Assembly (NCBI GenBank): GCA_036172665.1
Contig: CM069874.1
Span: 25,255,946 to 25,319,945 of the forward strand
DNA from: Prosopocoilus inquinatus
Taxonomy: Eukaryota > Arthropoda > Insecta > Coleoptera > Lucanidae
Length of the DNA: 64,000 nt
Direction: 5' to 3'
In this document: positions 34,232-45,100 of the stretch, piece by piece
Position numbering within the stretch: position 1 is the stretch's first letter
Layout: each line of letters begins with the position of its first letter
Notes under the pieces: model-generated
The model's input: the letters and a program-made list of their open reading frames with translations, nothing else
Databases searched by the model: none
Told to the model about the DNA's origin: nothing
Position numbers and translations under genes: made by a program

Positions 34232-34730
34232 TCATCAAAAGTTGTAATATAAAAACTTAGAATACATAATACAATAAATCCAAATAACACAATTACATAT
34301 ATACCTACAGCAGCCTGACATTTTTGAATTATATGTCTGTGCTCTTGTCTGATCACGTCACTTATAAACCGAGACCACTGAAAGCATTTAAGAACAGATT
34401 CATCTGAACCGGAAAGTTCTTATCATCTAGATTAGTAACAAAAATATTGATAATTATTACTCCTATATTATTAATAATATGTAGTGTTGTGACTTGATAA
34501 CTTATTGGCCAGAAGAATATTTGATTTGATACTTCCACATTTTTAAAATAACGTTTTAAGTAAAAAATATCAATTCATTTTTTGTATGAATGTGAATTAA
34601 TTTTTTCATTAACGCGTGAACTTATATTTTTTACTGCTTTTATTTTGAGGAACAGAATATTTTGTGTAGATCGTACTCGAGGTTTTGGCCTTTCCTTTTT
34701 TAACCTCTAGTTATTTTGTGGCATTAATGT
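34232..34730. repeat. Dispersed repeat R2, copy 2
   Basis: Same-orientation partner of 3463-3940; shared CTTGTCTGATCACGTCACTT and ACAGAATATTTTGTG blocks. Ends are not sharp. Confidence 0.7.
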
Positions 34731-34764
34731 TTTTCAATAAAATGATTGCAACATTATTTGCAAT

Positions 34765-34790
34765 TTTATTTATTTATTTATTTATTTATT
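34765..34790. repeat. (TTTA)n microsatellite
   Basis: About six consecutive TTTA units. Confidence 0.95.
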
Positions 34791-34962
34791 CTTGAATTTA
34801 ATTTTAGTCCTGTTATATTGCACAACTGATTTACTTATAAAAAATTGAAGACATTTGATTTTTGATTCACTAAATTTACTCCTATGAGACAAGAAAGGTA
34901 AACGACAATTTACAAATGACCAGCAATTTCGTTATTCTGAGCGTTTTTGCATAAAAGTAACA

Positions 34963-35512
34963 ATAGGTGGCGAAAAAGTCCTCACTCGATTTTCCAAGGC
35001 AGTAACTTTGTAAATGAAAAGAACTGATGTTGTATGTCGATTATGTTAGTTTAGACACTTATTTTTTTTCCATGTCGCTAAAATAATATCGGTCAAGTGG
35101 ACGCCGCCAGAGTTGATGCACATTCGGGCTCGTTTCACAGCATTTTTCATAACTGTTCTCAAAACTTCTGGCGATAAATTCTCTATTTCTAGTCGGATGT
35201 TCTGCTTTAGTTTCCCCAAGGTCTCTGGCGTGTTTGTATAGATCCGTGACTTCAAAAAAACCCAAAGAAAGAAGTCGGGAACAATCAAATCTGGCAAGCC
35301 AGTGCAAATCGCCAAAACTAAAGATTAAACGGTTGGGAAACGCTTACTTTAGAATTGTTCTTGTTCTTGAGAAGTATAGCGATCCATGATTTGCCTATAT
35401 GAATTCTGCTTCTGTATATTCACAAATGTCAAACTTTCGATGACATAAGACATCATTTGAAAAAAAATGAGAGCTTCTTCCAATAGGGTGATGACCTTTG
35501 CGCCACTTTGTA
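34963..35512 (-). mobile_element. Internally deleted Tc1/mariner-like element
   Basis: Ends ATAGGTGGCGAAAAAGTCCT and, reversed, ACAAAGTGGCGCAAAGGTCA, then TCAC and ATT blocks in register, giving imperfect inverted repeats of about 35 bp. Inside, on the minus strand, are the first codons of a transposase (MDRYTSQEQEQF, stop; 35349-35384) and then, after a deletion, a C-terminal domain. Confidence 0.7.
35046..35315 (-). pseudogene. Transposase C-terminal fragment
   Basis: About 88 residues: LPDLIVPDFFLWVFLKSRIY, ETLGKLKQNIRLEIENLSPE, VLRTVMKNAVKRARMCI, GGVHLTDII. The PDLxxxDFFLWxxLK block contains the last catalytic aspartate of a DDE/D transposase, and the rest matches the C-terminal helices of the DUF4817-containing insect transposase group. 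HTH and first catalytic motifs are deleted. Confidence 0.85.
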
Positions 35513-38371
35513 TAACGCCAATAGGCAAACTAGGCATTAAGTTGACCCCCAAATGGAATTATTTCGCTTCTTCTTCTTCTTCAGTCGGACTTATTTCTTT
35601 GTAATCAGTTTTCTTCTCTACGATACATAATTATTTTTCCACTCCAAAGGGGAAGATAGCTTTTAAATTCCAACAGGCAAAAAACGCATAATATTAGAAC
35701 TATTATCATAATATTATATTATAATATAATAAATTAAGCATCAAATTAAATGCATAATAAAAAGAACGAAAATCTCCAACCAATGTTATCGTAATCTTTT
35801 GTTCTAATTAATTAGAAACTATCTGTCCAATCTATCTAATCATGTCTATTCTGTAAGCGCCAACTCATTTCAATTGAAGCCATTAGAATCAAGACTTGCA
35901 AAATCCAAAACTTTTCATTTCACTTTTTTTGCACAATTCCAAAGTTCAAGTAGCCATCTATCTATAGGTATGAGGATTGGACTCAAATCTGCTAAATCCA
36001 CTTCAAAATCGCTTTGGAAAGTGACTGAAAAAAACTGCTACATCTGTAGTTACGCACTTGGCCGCTGGACACCACTACCGTTTGTTCCAGCCCAGAGACC
36101 CTTTACTCCAGCAGGACAGCATTTCATTCCTTCCCTTATCCCTTCAAAGAAAATATTTTTACGGACACTAAAATACATTTTTTTTTCTTTTTTATGAAAT
36201 GTCATCTACTCCCATCAAAATGGTTCCATTTTTAGTGCAATGAATTAATATAATAATCCTTTCAGTGAAATTAACAAGCCTTATTCGAAAAACGTAGCTG
36301 AAAATGAGGAGGGTGATATTTCGTGGACGTTGAATCAAAACCTACTAAATCCAAACTAAAATTACAAATTTCTGAAGATGTAAGGGGCGTACAGAAATGA
36401 CCTCTAGATCAAAATAGTGTGCCATTTTAGGACATTTATTGATACTACTTTGATTGAGGAATTGGGAATTTACATTTTTCATTGTTTTTTGGATATCCTG
36501 AAAAATCTTGAAAAATGGATTTAGCAGGTTTTGATTCTAATGAACTCAATTGATATCTAACAGTAATTGAAGAGAAATGATTTGCATGTAACTATAGTAA
36601 TTACAGAAACCCACCAATCAGACTTTAATATGCCTTAACAAACAATTGAAAAGAATACGATTTTAACAAGCATAACAGTCAATGTAAAATGCTTACAGAA
36701 TAATTCTAAATGTCTCACGTTTTGTTAGTTAAATTGCTTATTAATAAAAAAAACTAATGTTAAAATTATTGTGACATGCTTGTTCTACGTCCACCTTACA
36801 GTTGTTTCAATTCGACAAGGAATTCAGGTTCATCTCATCACCATTTGAAGTATACACTGCATTTGTTACTACGTATAATCATGTAATTGATTAAGAAGTT
36901 CTCCACTTTGAACATTTTTAATTAATAATTTTAATCAATTCGAAACTGTTACGCAGAAACATCAGTATATGTTGATGTTATTTGACTAATTTGTTTCTTA
37001 TTATTAACTACAGACCAATAAAAATAGTCTTTAGTTTATTATAACCACTGTAGCTACACAAAATGAGACAGTACAAGAAGTCTGAAGTCACTTAACTTGT
37101 TCGCTGAATTTTATCAACAGAGATGTTCTTATGCCAGCTGAATTCAGTTCTCTTTTTATCCATCCGTAAAGTTGTAGTTGTAAAATGCACCTCTGGCATG
37201 TGGCATATAATATAAGCGATGCGTAAGTTAATGGGGCAACAATAGTACGTGTAACAATCGAGGAGTCGATATCGATCGTGGATCGATATGCGGCGACCAA
37301 TACATAAGAATATAATTAAAGTGTAGTTTAGTGAAACATCCCGAGTGTTATTTTACTTATCTCCCGTCAACCCGCAACGTTACAATGTTAACTATTACAA
37401 AGTAATACTTACTTACTTCAAATATTGGCTCTTCAAGATCAGTTCATCAGTTCACTCTAACTTGGGCTGCAAATTCATGTTCTTTTTCTAATAATTTTGG
37501 GAGATAAATTTCGTATTATTGAAGTAACCTCTTTTGTAATAACTTAAGATTCTTGGAGGAAGCTCATATTCCATAACCGTTAGATCATCAATGAAACGAA
37601 TCAATAGGGCTACATTTAATTAATACATTGATTGCATGGGCATTCCTCTGTTATAAACAACGCCTGCGATGATTACAAGTTCTTTAGTCTCAAGTTGTTG
37701 CACATTAATTGTTGTCGATTGTGTTTAATTAACGTGACAAGTCAATAAGAAAAGGAACAGGCTTCGCTGTGTATACCATAATTACATCCATTAAGCCGAC
37801 CGCGAATTCGGAACAGTCCTATCTAGAAATGATTTAATGAGCATGTCATTTTCTTCCTCAGATGCAGTTAGTGTCTACAGTTAAATTAGTAAATGTCTGA
37901 CGTCATATACATGCAGATATGGCCGGAATTTCTTGTTATATGAGATGTGCGTAATCAAAGGTCAAGAGAAACATAATTACAGGGTTTTGTTATGCAAAGG
38001 CCACTGTCACACTGTGGTCACAGACCATGAGAAAGACATTTTTGTGACACTTTTTTTCTAATTGGTTTTATATTACACTTTAGTTATAAATAAGTTATTC
38101 TTTATCCGTCTTTTTTATTAAGAAAAAGTACTTATAATAAAATAGCGCCAATTATTAGAAAATATTGAAACTTCCTTGATCTCGGTTTTAATGAATCGAT
38201 TTAATATAAGTTTTAATTTAATATAATAAGTTTAATATAAGTGTTAACAAAATAGAAAGTTGAAACAGTCTCGATAGTTGAATTTTGAGGTTTAAGATTT
38301 CTAAAATCTAATAAAATGTATCTGAAATGCTTTTAAAAGAAATGAACTTTAAAATTCGAATTTATAGTATT
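35513..38371. other. AT-rich intergenic DNA
   Basis: Contains a (CTT)n microsatellite at 35567-35582 and a 22-bp inverted pair, GAATCAAAACCTACTAAATC at 36332 and its near-reverse ending at 36537. The 107-codon plus frame at 35874-36197 has a proline-rich stretch (RWTPLPFVPAQRPFTPAGQH) but no recognised domain, and I do not call it a gene. Confidence 0.45.
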
Positions 38372-38884
38372 TACAGACCGTCTAGAAAATATCCGGAATT
38401 TGGAAATTCTTGGAAATTTTTTCAAATTTTTTCCAATATATGGCTTTCCCAGCAGCTGAAAAGCATAGTATTTTTGTGAAAATTATTTTTCCAGATTATC
38501 AAATAAAAAAAGTGGAAAAGAGGGAGATTTGAGCAAATATGGCAAATTTAAGAAAAAAGAAAAAATATGCAGCATTTTTTCAAGAGAGGGGTTTATAATT
38601 AAAGAAGAAGGATTGATAACAATGTTTCGATCAATAAACGTAAGAGAAAATAAAATAATAGTGTCATTTTGTGCACAGATGAAATACCAGTTGTGCTCAA
38701 GCTGTAGTGATTTGACTTCAAGTTTCCTGAACATTCAGTATAATTTGTAGGATTAAATGGAAAGTATCCAAACAAGTAATTGAAACGGCCTTCTTCTCTA
38801 TTTGATTTGTTTCATTCATAAATTCAAAAACTGGAAGGAGCAGAGTTGTTTGCCTTTTTCCGGATACTTTCTAGATGGACTATA
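38372..38884. mobile_element. MITE, about 513 bp, TA-flanked
   Basis: Left TACAGACCGTCTAGAAAATA and reversed right TATAGTCCATCTAGAAAGTA, then TCCGGAA in both: about 27 bp with four mismatches. Overlapping frames inside (38483-38734 and 38529-38750) are shadows. Probably Tc1/mariner-type. Confidence 0.75.
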
Positions 38885-39743
38885 GTATTTGTACATTTTT
38901 AGAGTGTACGATATTTGTTTTTTATGGACAGAGTTAATTTTCGTATACTACTCCGTGTTGTAAGCAGACAATTCACAACTTGTAATTAATTATGAAGCAA
39001 AAAATGGTACGTTCGTATAAAGGTGGTTTGCAGGACTATTCGTATAAGAAGTCTCACTAATCGACATTATGTCTTACCCTTGCTACAACTCCGGCCTTGT
39101 TACTTAGTTGCTATTCCTTTCTCCAAAAGAATGACCAGATTTCTCAACAATGAATGTTGATGAGAGAACACTGTTTTATTTAGATCCTATACATAAAGCC
39201 TTCTTGTCACATTATTCGTTACCTGTTGTAATCGTTACCTATTGTAATGATTAGCTTTCTTCACATTTTTGGAAGTCTACAGGATAGAACTACATACGAC
39301 AGTTAGTCAACAGTTCTAATATACAGTCATCCCCAACTAAAATTCTTCTACTAGTCCTCGTTGTCCTTACTTACACATATTATAGTAAAGTAGAAATAGT
39401 TGAAGTTAAGTTGTTAGTGTTTATTTGCAGCAAATTTGAAATTTTAAAAATTTGTCGGCTTAGATTAATTTTGGATGGATTTTCAAATATGCCGCAAAAC
39501 ATTATTTGATCGCTTTATGTCGGCTGCTATAGGTTTGCTTTCACAAATTAGGCAAAAAATGTTTCTAATGTGATGTCTCTTGTTAATATGGAATGTTCAG
39601 TTAACTTCTGATAACTTCTGATAAGCAGTATTTTATAATGAATGTCGAATTCATATAAGGAATATAGCTTTTTTTATACAGCACTCAAAACCAAAACAGA
39701 CAATAAATGTGCGATAAACCAACGCTCGACAAACTCGTCTGAA
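38885..39743. other. AT-rich intergenic DNA
   Basis: Nothing recognised. Confidence 0.5.
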
Positions 39744-39816
39744 GGTATTCGCAGTGTCGTTACGTATCTAAAAGCAAGTATCTAGATACAGTGTCTAAAT
39801 ACTTTTTGAGTATCTA

Positions 39817-40463
39817 TACCTTTTCAATTTCAAATTGAGACTAAACAAATTCAAATTGGGAATAAACAAATTCAAATTGGGTTTAAACAAATTCAAATTG
39901 GAAAAAATATTTTAATTCAGAAATAATACAAGCTGGTAGGTAATAATAACAAAAGGAAATGTAACTTCCTAACTAATAATTATGTGCCTAACTCAAAATT
40001 TTACATTAACCATATTTAACGCATCAGGTATGAATTTTTGGATGCTTTCAACAAATATTATGTGTACAGTTAGGTACGGTAATTTTATTAGTCATATTTT
40101 GTCTCATTATATTTTCTAATTTTGTAAACGATATTCCATCTGCGCAATGATTGGCTTCGCCTACTAAAATTTGTGGCATTTGGATTTCTAAGTCTCTTTA
40201 ACACCAGCATTTAGACAGGACCACTCGAATTCAATTGGATTCAATATTGGACTGTACGGGAAAAATCTCAACAAATGATTATTGGCAAATTTTCCCAATT
40301 TGAAATTGTTTATTCCCAATTTAAATTTGTTTAGTCTTTTTTTGATATTGTTTAGACCCAATTCGAAATTGTTCAGTTTCAATTTGAAATTGTTTAGTTT
40401 CAATTTGAAATTGTTTAATCCCAATTTGAAACTGTTTAGTCCCAATTTGAAATTGAAAAGGTG
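39817..40463. mobile_element. Tc1-like MITE nested in hAT-A, with subterminal minisatellite
   Basis: 647 bp inserted at a TA (39815-39816 and 40464-40465) of the hAT-A sequence; the host reads across as gagtatcTAgatacat. Termini TACCTTTTCAATTTCAAAT and, reversed, CACCTTTTCAATTTCAAAT. Both flanks consist of tandem ~21-bp units (TTCAAATTGGGNNTAAACAA), about four at the left and eight or so, inverted, at the right. Between them is a transposase relic. Confidence 0.85.
40188..40290 (-). pseudogene. Tc1/IS630-type transposase fragment in the MITE
   Basis: The minus frame reads FFPYSPILNPIEFEWSCLNA, the YSPxLNPIExxW block around the last catalytic acidic residue of Tc1/IS630-type transposases. The part of the 94-codon frame before it (repeated NNFKLGLN-like units) is only translated minisatellite. 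Confidence 0.8.
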
Positions 40464-40530
40464 TAGATACATATCTCAGATACTACTAAAAAAATGTAAC
40501 TATATCTGCATCTATTGCATTGTATTGTAA

Positions 40531-40803
40531 GAAAACAAGAGAGAGTGTCTCAAGCTTGTCAATAGTGCCAGAATTATAGTGATGTTACAATGTTCATCAA
40601 AATCTACACCAGGATAACTGGTGTATTGACAACACAGATGGACCATACGCTAAAAGAAACCAAGTTAGAATTCAGATCGGGAGAAGTAGTGTATAGAATA
40701 ATGCAACAAATCACTGAAAAAGGGATAAAAGAGAATATAAACATGCATCTGTAAAATCAAAATTGATTTCGAAAGGGCTTTTGACAGAGTAGAGAGAAAT
40801 GAT
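40531..40803 (+). pseudogene. LINE family L2 reverse transcriptase fragment
   Basis: The plus strand reads TKLEFRSGEVVYRIMQQITE, then IKIDFERAFDRVERNDI after a stop, i.e. the RT motif (F/I)DxxxAFDRV. Related copies: 5037-5160 and 6231-6395 (minus). It stops abruptly at GATATACAGC, where a terminus of the 4.6-kb TIR element begins. Confidence 0.8.
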
Positions 40804-40837
40804 ATACAGCGTGATTCAAAATAACTATCCGATCTTC

Positions 40838-41217
40838 ATGTATTCCTTACGAGTAACGGGTATAATATGAGAGTCGAAGAACCGATTCGTTACTTGTTAA
40901 AACATTTCGTTACTCGTATGACCATAGCGTATAATTTCGTTCACGTTTCGACACGAAAAAGTGCGAGCTCCGAACAGTTATTATTTTGGTAATTTCAGTT
41001 ATAAGTTGTTTACGTTCTTAATAGAATGTTTATTAACTGTTTACTACCCGTACGTACCGTCCACGTCTTATGTATGCATTTTTAGTAAGTAGTAATTGTA
41101 TTTTGAATATTTTTTAACAAACAAAATGATTGTAAAAGTAATCTTATTAGGTATTACGACTTTAATTTGAAAATTATATTGATACCGTTATCTGATTATT
41201 TAATTGTACTATAGCAC
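40838..41217. repeat. hAT family C, truncated copy
   Basis: Aligns with 2595-2965 (shared GAGTAACGGGTATAA, TCGTATGACCATAGCGTA, AAGTAATCTTATTAGGTATT). The right end is missing, replaced by hAT-A at 41218. Confidence 0.85.
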
Positions 41218-42157
41218 CAGTGTTGTTAAGTATGTAGATGCAAGTATCTAGATACAGTATCTAAATACTTTTTGAGTATCTAGATACATATCTCAGATAC
41301 TACTAAAAAAATGTAATTGTATCTGCATCTAGATACAATTACAGTTCAATTACAATTCATTTGAGATACTAAGATACATTTTGAACTTCATAAAAACAGC
41401 AGACCTTGGCAGAAATGTAACCTCCGATTTTACAGTCTCTTTCTTTTGATTTTCCCCTTTTGTTAATTATGTTTTTCAGTTTGTCAAATGACTGTTCTAT
41501 TTAAAATGCGATTTGATAGTTCAGAAACTTGAAAATTATTAAAAAAATTGGGAAGGTTTGACAAATTGACAAAAGGAGAAAATCAAAAGGAAAAGACTGT
41601 ATTGTTGATTTTATCAACTTTTCTTGATTATGGAAACGCTCTCTTAGCTACAACAAGGTTGCAACTAAGGATCCTAGATTCATTTGACATTTAACTTGTG
41701 TGATACGGAAGTAGAGTCATTTCTGTTGATAACTTTATATTTTACGTTGACTTGACTTGGTTTCATACAAAACCAGGTAATTACTTATCAGCTTATTGAT
41801 CAACTTAATTACAAAAATAAATTTATATATTTTTTATTTATATATTTAAACTGTTGAAAAAAATTGTGAAAATTATCACAGATTTTAGTGTGTACATTAT
41901 TCACATATTCATACGAAAACTTCATCAATTTTCAAAAAAAAAGTCGATTTGGATCGCAAATAATACTGTACCTCCACTACTGCATAGGTTATTGAATTTT
42001 ACACTTGCAAGTATTTTGATAAATTGCAGATACTTTTTTCTGTATCTGTATCTGTATCTAGATATTTTCCGGAAAAAGTATCTGTATCTGCATCTAGATA
42101 CATATTTGTGAAAGTATCTGCATAGATACTATTAGAAATGTATCTTTAACAACACTG
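41218..42157. mobile_element. hAT family A, full-length copy inside the composite
   Basis: 940 bp aligning end to end with 48867-49770. Termini CAGTGTTGTTAAG and CTTTAACAACACTG. Subterminal arrays of GTATCTAGATAC-like palindromic units at both ends. Immediate flanks tatagcac and ggtattcg are not a duplication. No transposase; the 85-codon frame at 41854 runs into the subterminal repeats. Confidence 0.88.
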
Positions 42158-42165
42158 GGTATTCG

Positions 42166-45100
42166 GTACGTCAATCACTTGTCAGGCTTGTTATTTGATT
42201 TTTATTTACTGTTATTTTCAATTTATTCAATGGGTTATCCAATTGTACGTAGGATAAACAAGAATTGCGGCAAAGAAGAAAATAATTTTCAATACATCCT
42301 TGTATAAAATTTAATTTAGGTAATAGGCAAGGAATCGAGTTGTGGAATACTCCTTGCATATCTAGTCACAGACACTTTTAACATGCCAAGCATCGTATTT
42401 TTAACTTTTTATCCACAATTGAAAACTGATTGTCGATTTGGGATTCGAACCCATTTTTGTTATGATTAAGAATTATTTTCTCAGAAGTTACAAAACACAA
42501 AATGTATATATCCGCGGAAGTAACTTCACCGGGAGGAACAGTGGAACGTTCTCATCTCCTAAATACTGAAGTCAAATTAATTCAAGTCAAACAAGTCAAG
42601 TTTGAATGTCCGAATGATAAAGCAAAGTATTTTAGGACATGCAGCGTTTCCTGATGGAATAAATCTTTGATAGTGACGCACACGTTTCATGTAAAACAAA
42701 GGTTTACATTCTACACCCAGACAATAGTTTAGAATTTCAAAGTAATCATAGTCTTTCAATTTCACAAACACAGACGCTATCCAGAAAGGCAAACTTGCTC
42801 TTCCCTGTTTTGAAGGTGTAACCGTAAATTGAAAATGATTAATACCTATACAAAGACAAGAAGAAAAAGTACGAAATATTTATTTTGTATAAAGACATAC
42901 CAATAGGTAAAATTATTGCGACTAATCAACACCGGGCTACATATAGGCCTGTTTTATCGCGTAGGTATATCATATTTCTGGGTACGCTCATCGAGTCTCG
43001 GGGTATACGGCAATAATGTAAATACGTGTAGCTGTTGAGATGTAAAGATGTATGCGCTCCGCTCATGAATAAATACGCATGGATAGTTCAAATGATGAAT
43101 TGCTGTGTTCTATTGTAATATCAAAGTAATCAATATTCGATCGAGTTAGTGTTTAGTTTTTTCGATTATTATTATATCTCGCTATTTAATTATTTCACGT
43201 ATTTATTTTTTAACGTTATTTTTTTGGAATCACATCGCGTTCAGAGTAACACACTGCTTCAAGGCGAGTCGTACATTTGTAATTATCTATTGTTTATTGC
43301 AGCTGTATTAAATTTGAGCATTTTTGAGGAGTCTTCGATAAAATCGATAAAAAGATTATCCTGGATTAAGAACGCAATGAATTCACAATAAACACGATGA
43401 CTCAAGTAACTATTTTTTTTTTCATTCTTGTGCCGGAGTTGCTTTAGGATATACAGTGACAAAGTAATTGTTCCGGCCTGTCTTTAACTGTAACACGTTG
43501 GTGTTAAGAGTTTTATGTATTTATATGAATATCATACGAATATAAAGTTTTGCAGTAAAATGGCTGCAATATTTGCGATCAGCTTGGACTCCGCAATAAT
43601 ACAGAGCTCATTTATATTTTAGTAGATGGCGCGCGGTATCTCAAGCAAGGTTGGTAAAACATCTAGCAGGTTGCCTTGTTTCCATTTAATATGCACTTTG
43701 AAATTTCCTCCCCGCAAAAGTAACTCGTGACGTCATACGAAACTTCACAGTGAAGTAAATAGAGTGAGTTTTAATCCGTTTTCTAAAGCTTAATCTAATC
43801 CACTAAAAGTGGAATCAATTCTGAGGTCCTACTAATTCAATAATGCAACAATCTCGTTATATGCCTAATGGAATTTATCACGTGACATGACGTGTGAATA
43901 CACACCCTCTGTACCCTCTGCTGATCAACACAATCTTCTAATACACAGTCCAGCTCTACCAAATTTGATCTCAAGATCTCAAGTCGGGGTATCCTCCACC
44001 TCATGAAAGAGGCCTGTATGATGTGGGCGTTGGACTAAATTAATACCTGTCGTTCTATTAGTTCGAATTTAATGACTATCATTGTACATATTTGCGTAAT
44101 ACGTGTTATTTTCAGTTGCAAATAAATTTACTCATTTTTTATTTGTTTCTTAATAACACGTGTTGTGATTTTATAGTTTCAAAAATAATTCGTATATATT
44201 TGAATCTCTACAGTCTCTGTAAGTATCTGACTAAGGAACGGTACCACCGTTTCGAATCCCGTGAGATTAGAGAGAAGAGTAAATTTTTTTACAAAAACAA
44301 GATGTAATATCATTTAAAAGTTAATATTCATTTTGTTTGTAAAATTAAAATCGCAAAGTATTCTAAAAACAAACAATAAATTGAGATGCCATTTTTGAAC
44401 TAAAACAAAAAGGAAATTGTGATGTATTAGAAACACGAACCTTATCAAATATCCATTTTTAAAAGCACTTTTTCTACTAAATAAAATCAATGATGAATTA
44501 GGCATAACGTATAATGTGTTTTTCGGGTGAAGTCTTTTGATATCTTAAAAAAAGACGCTATCTATTGCCTAACGCCTAGTGCTGTTAATAATGCCATTAC
44601 AAAATTATTGCTTTCATTTGTGAGTACACTTAAGCATAATATCTAATTAAAGGCCAAATTATACGTTAGACGTCACATTAGACGCAGATGTTACCCCAGC
44701 ATTACTACATTACAGCAATAATATTAGAAGTATATTAAAAAAACTGTGTTCTTGCGTTTTTCGCGGAAACTTTAATACTCCTTCAGGAGACTGTATAGAG
44801 GGTGCTTTAAATTTTTCTGTCAGAAGACGCTGAAAAATTTTACGACCCAAGCCGCAAACTCTAAAAATACCTCGAACTTCGAACTATATTTCGTATCGAT
44901 CGAAAAGATGCAATAAAATAGTGCAGGCGCGCATGCGCTCCAACGTTTAATAAGTTCATTTCAACGGGGCTTATTGATTTATTTATAGCACACTATTAAA
45001 TCGAAATACTTCGCATTTGACCATTGTCGTCAGGTTTGCCGTTGTGATGACACTGGTGACACAATTTCTTGACTCTTCATTAACAATTTTTATTTTGGCA

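Larger units (their letters stand above)
39752..42157. mobile_element. Composite hAT structure (two family-A copies around captured DNA)
   Basis: The outer ends are family-A hAT termini (CAGTGTCGTTA at 39752; TTAACAACACTG ending at 42157), flanked by the identical 8-bp repeat ggtattcg (39744-39751 and 42158-42165). Inside, in order: the left ~130 bp of a hAT-A copy, itself split by a Tc1-like MITE (39817-40463) and broken near 40528; a LINE fragment (40531-40803); a solo terminus of the 4.6-kb TIR element (40804-40836); a truncated hAT-C (40838-41217); a full-length hAT-A copy (41218-42157). The inner left terminus at 41218 has no target duplication of its own. Confidence 0.8.

Noticed and set aside
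35874..36197. 107-codon ORF with a proline-rich stretch
   Set aside because: No domain, no splice context and no second copy; chance cannot be excluded.
37246..37384. TGTAAC...GTTACA segment as a mini-LTR
   Set aside because: Too short, no 4-6 bp target duplication, no second copy in the window.
40282..40530. Repetitive asparagine/leucine/phenylalanine ORFs on both strands; also a CRISPR-like array
   Set aside because: Translations of the ~21-bp minisatellite in a MITE; the repeats are contiguous with no unique spacers, and the genome is eukaryotic.
44231..44275. tRNA-like GTTTCGAATCCCGTG box
   Set aside because: No acceptor stem or A-box at the right distance; likewise the GGATTCGAACCC at about 42440.
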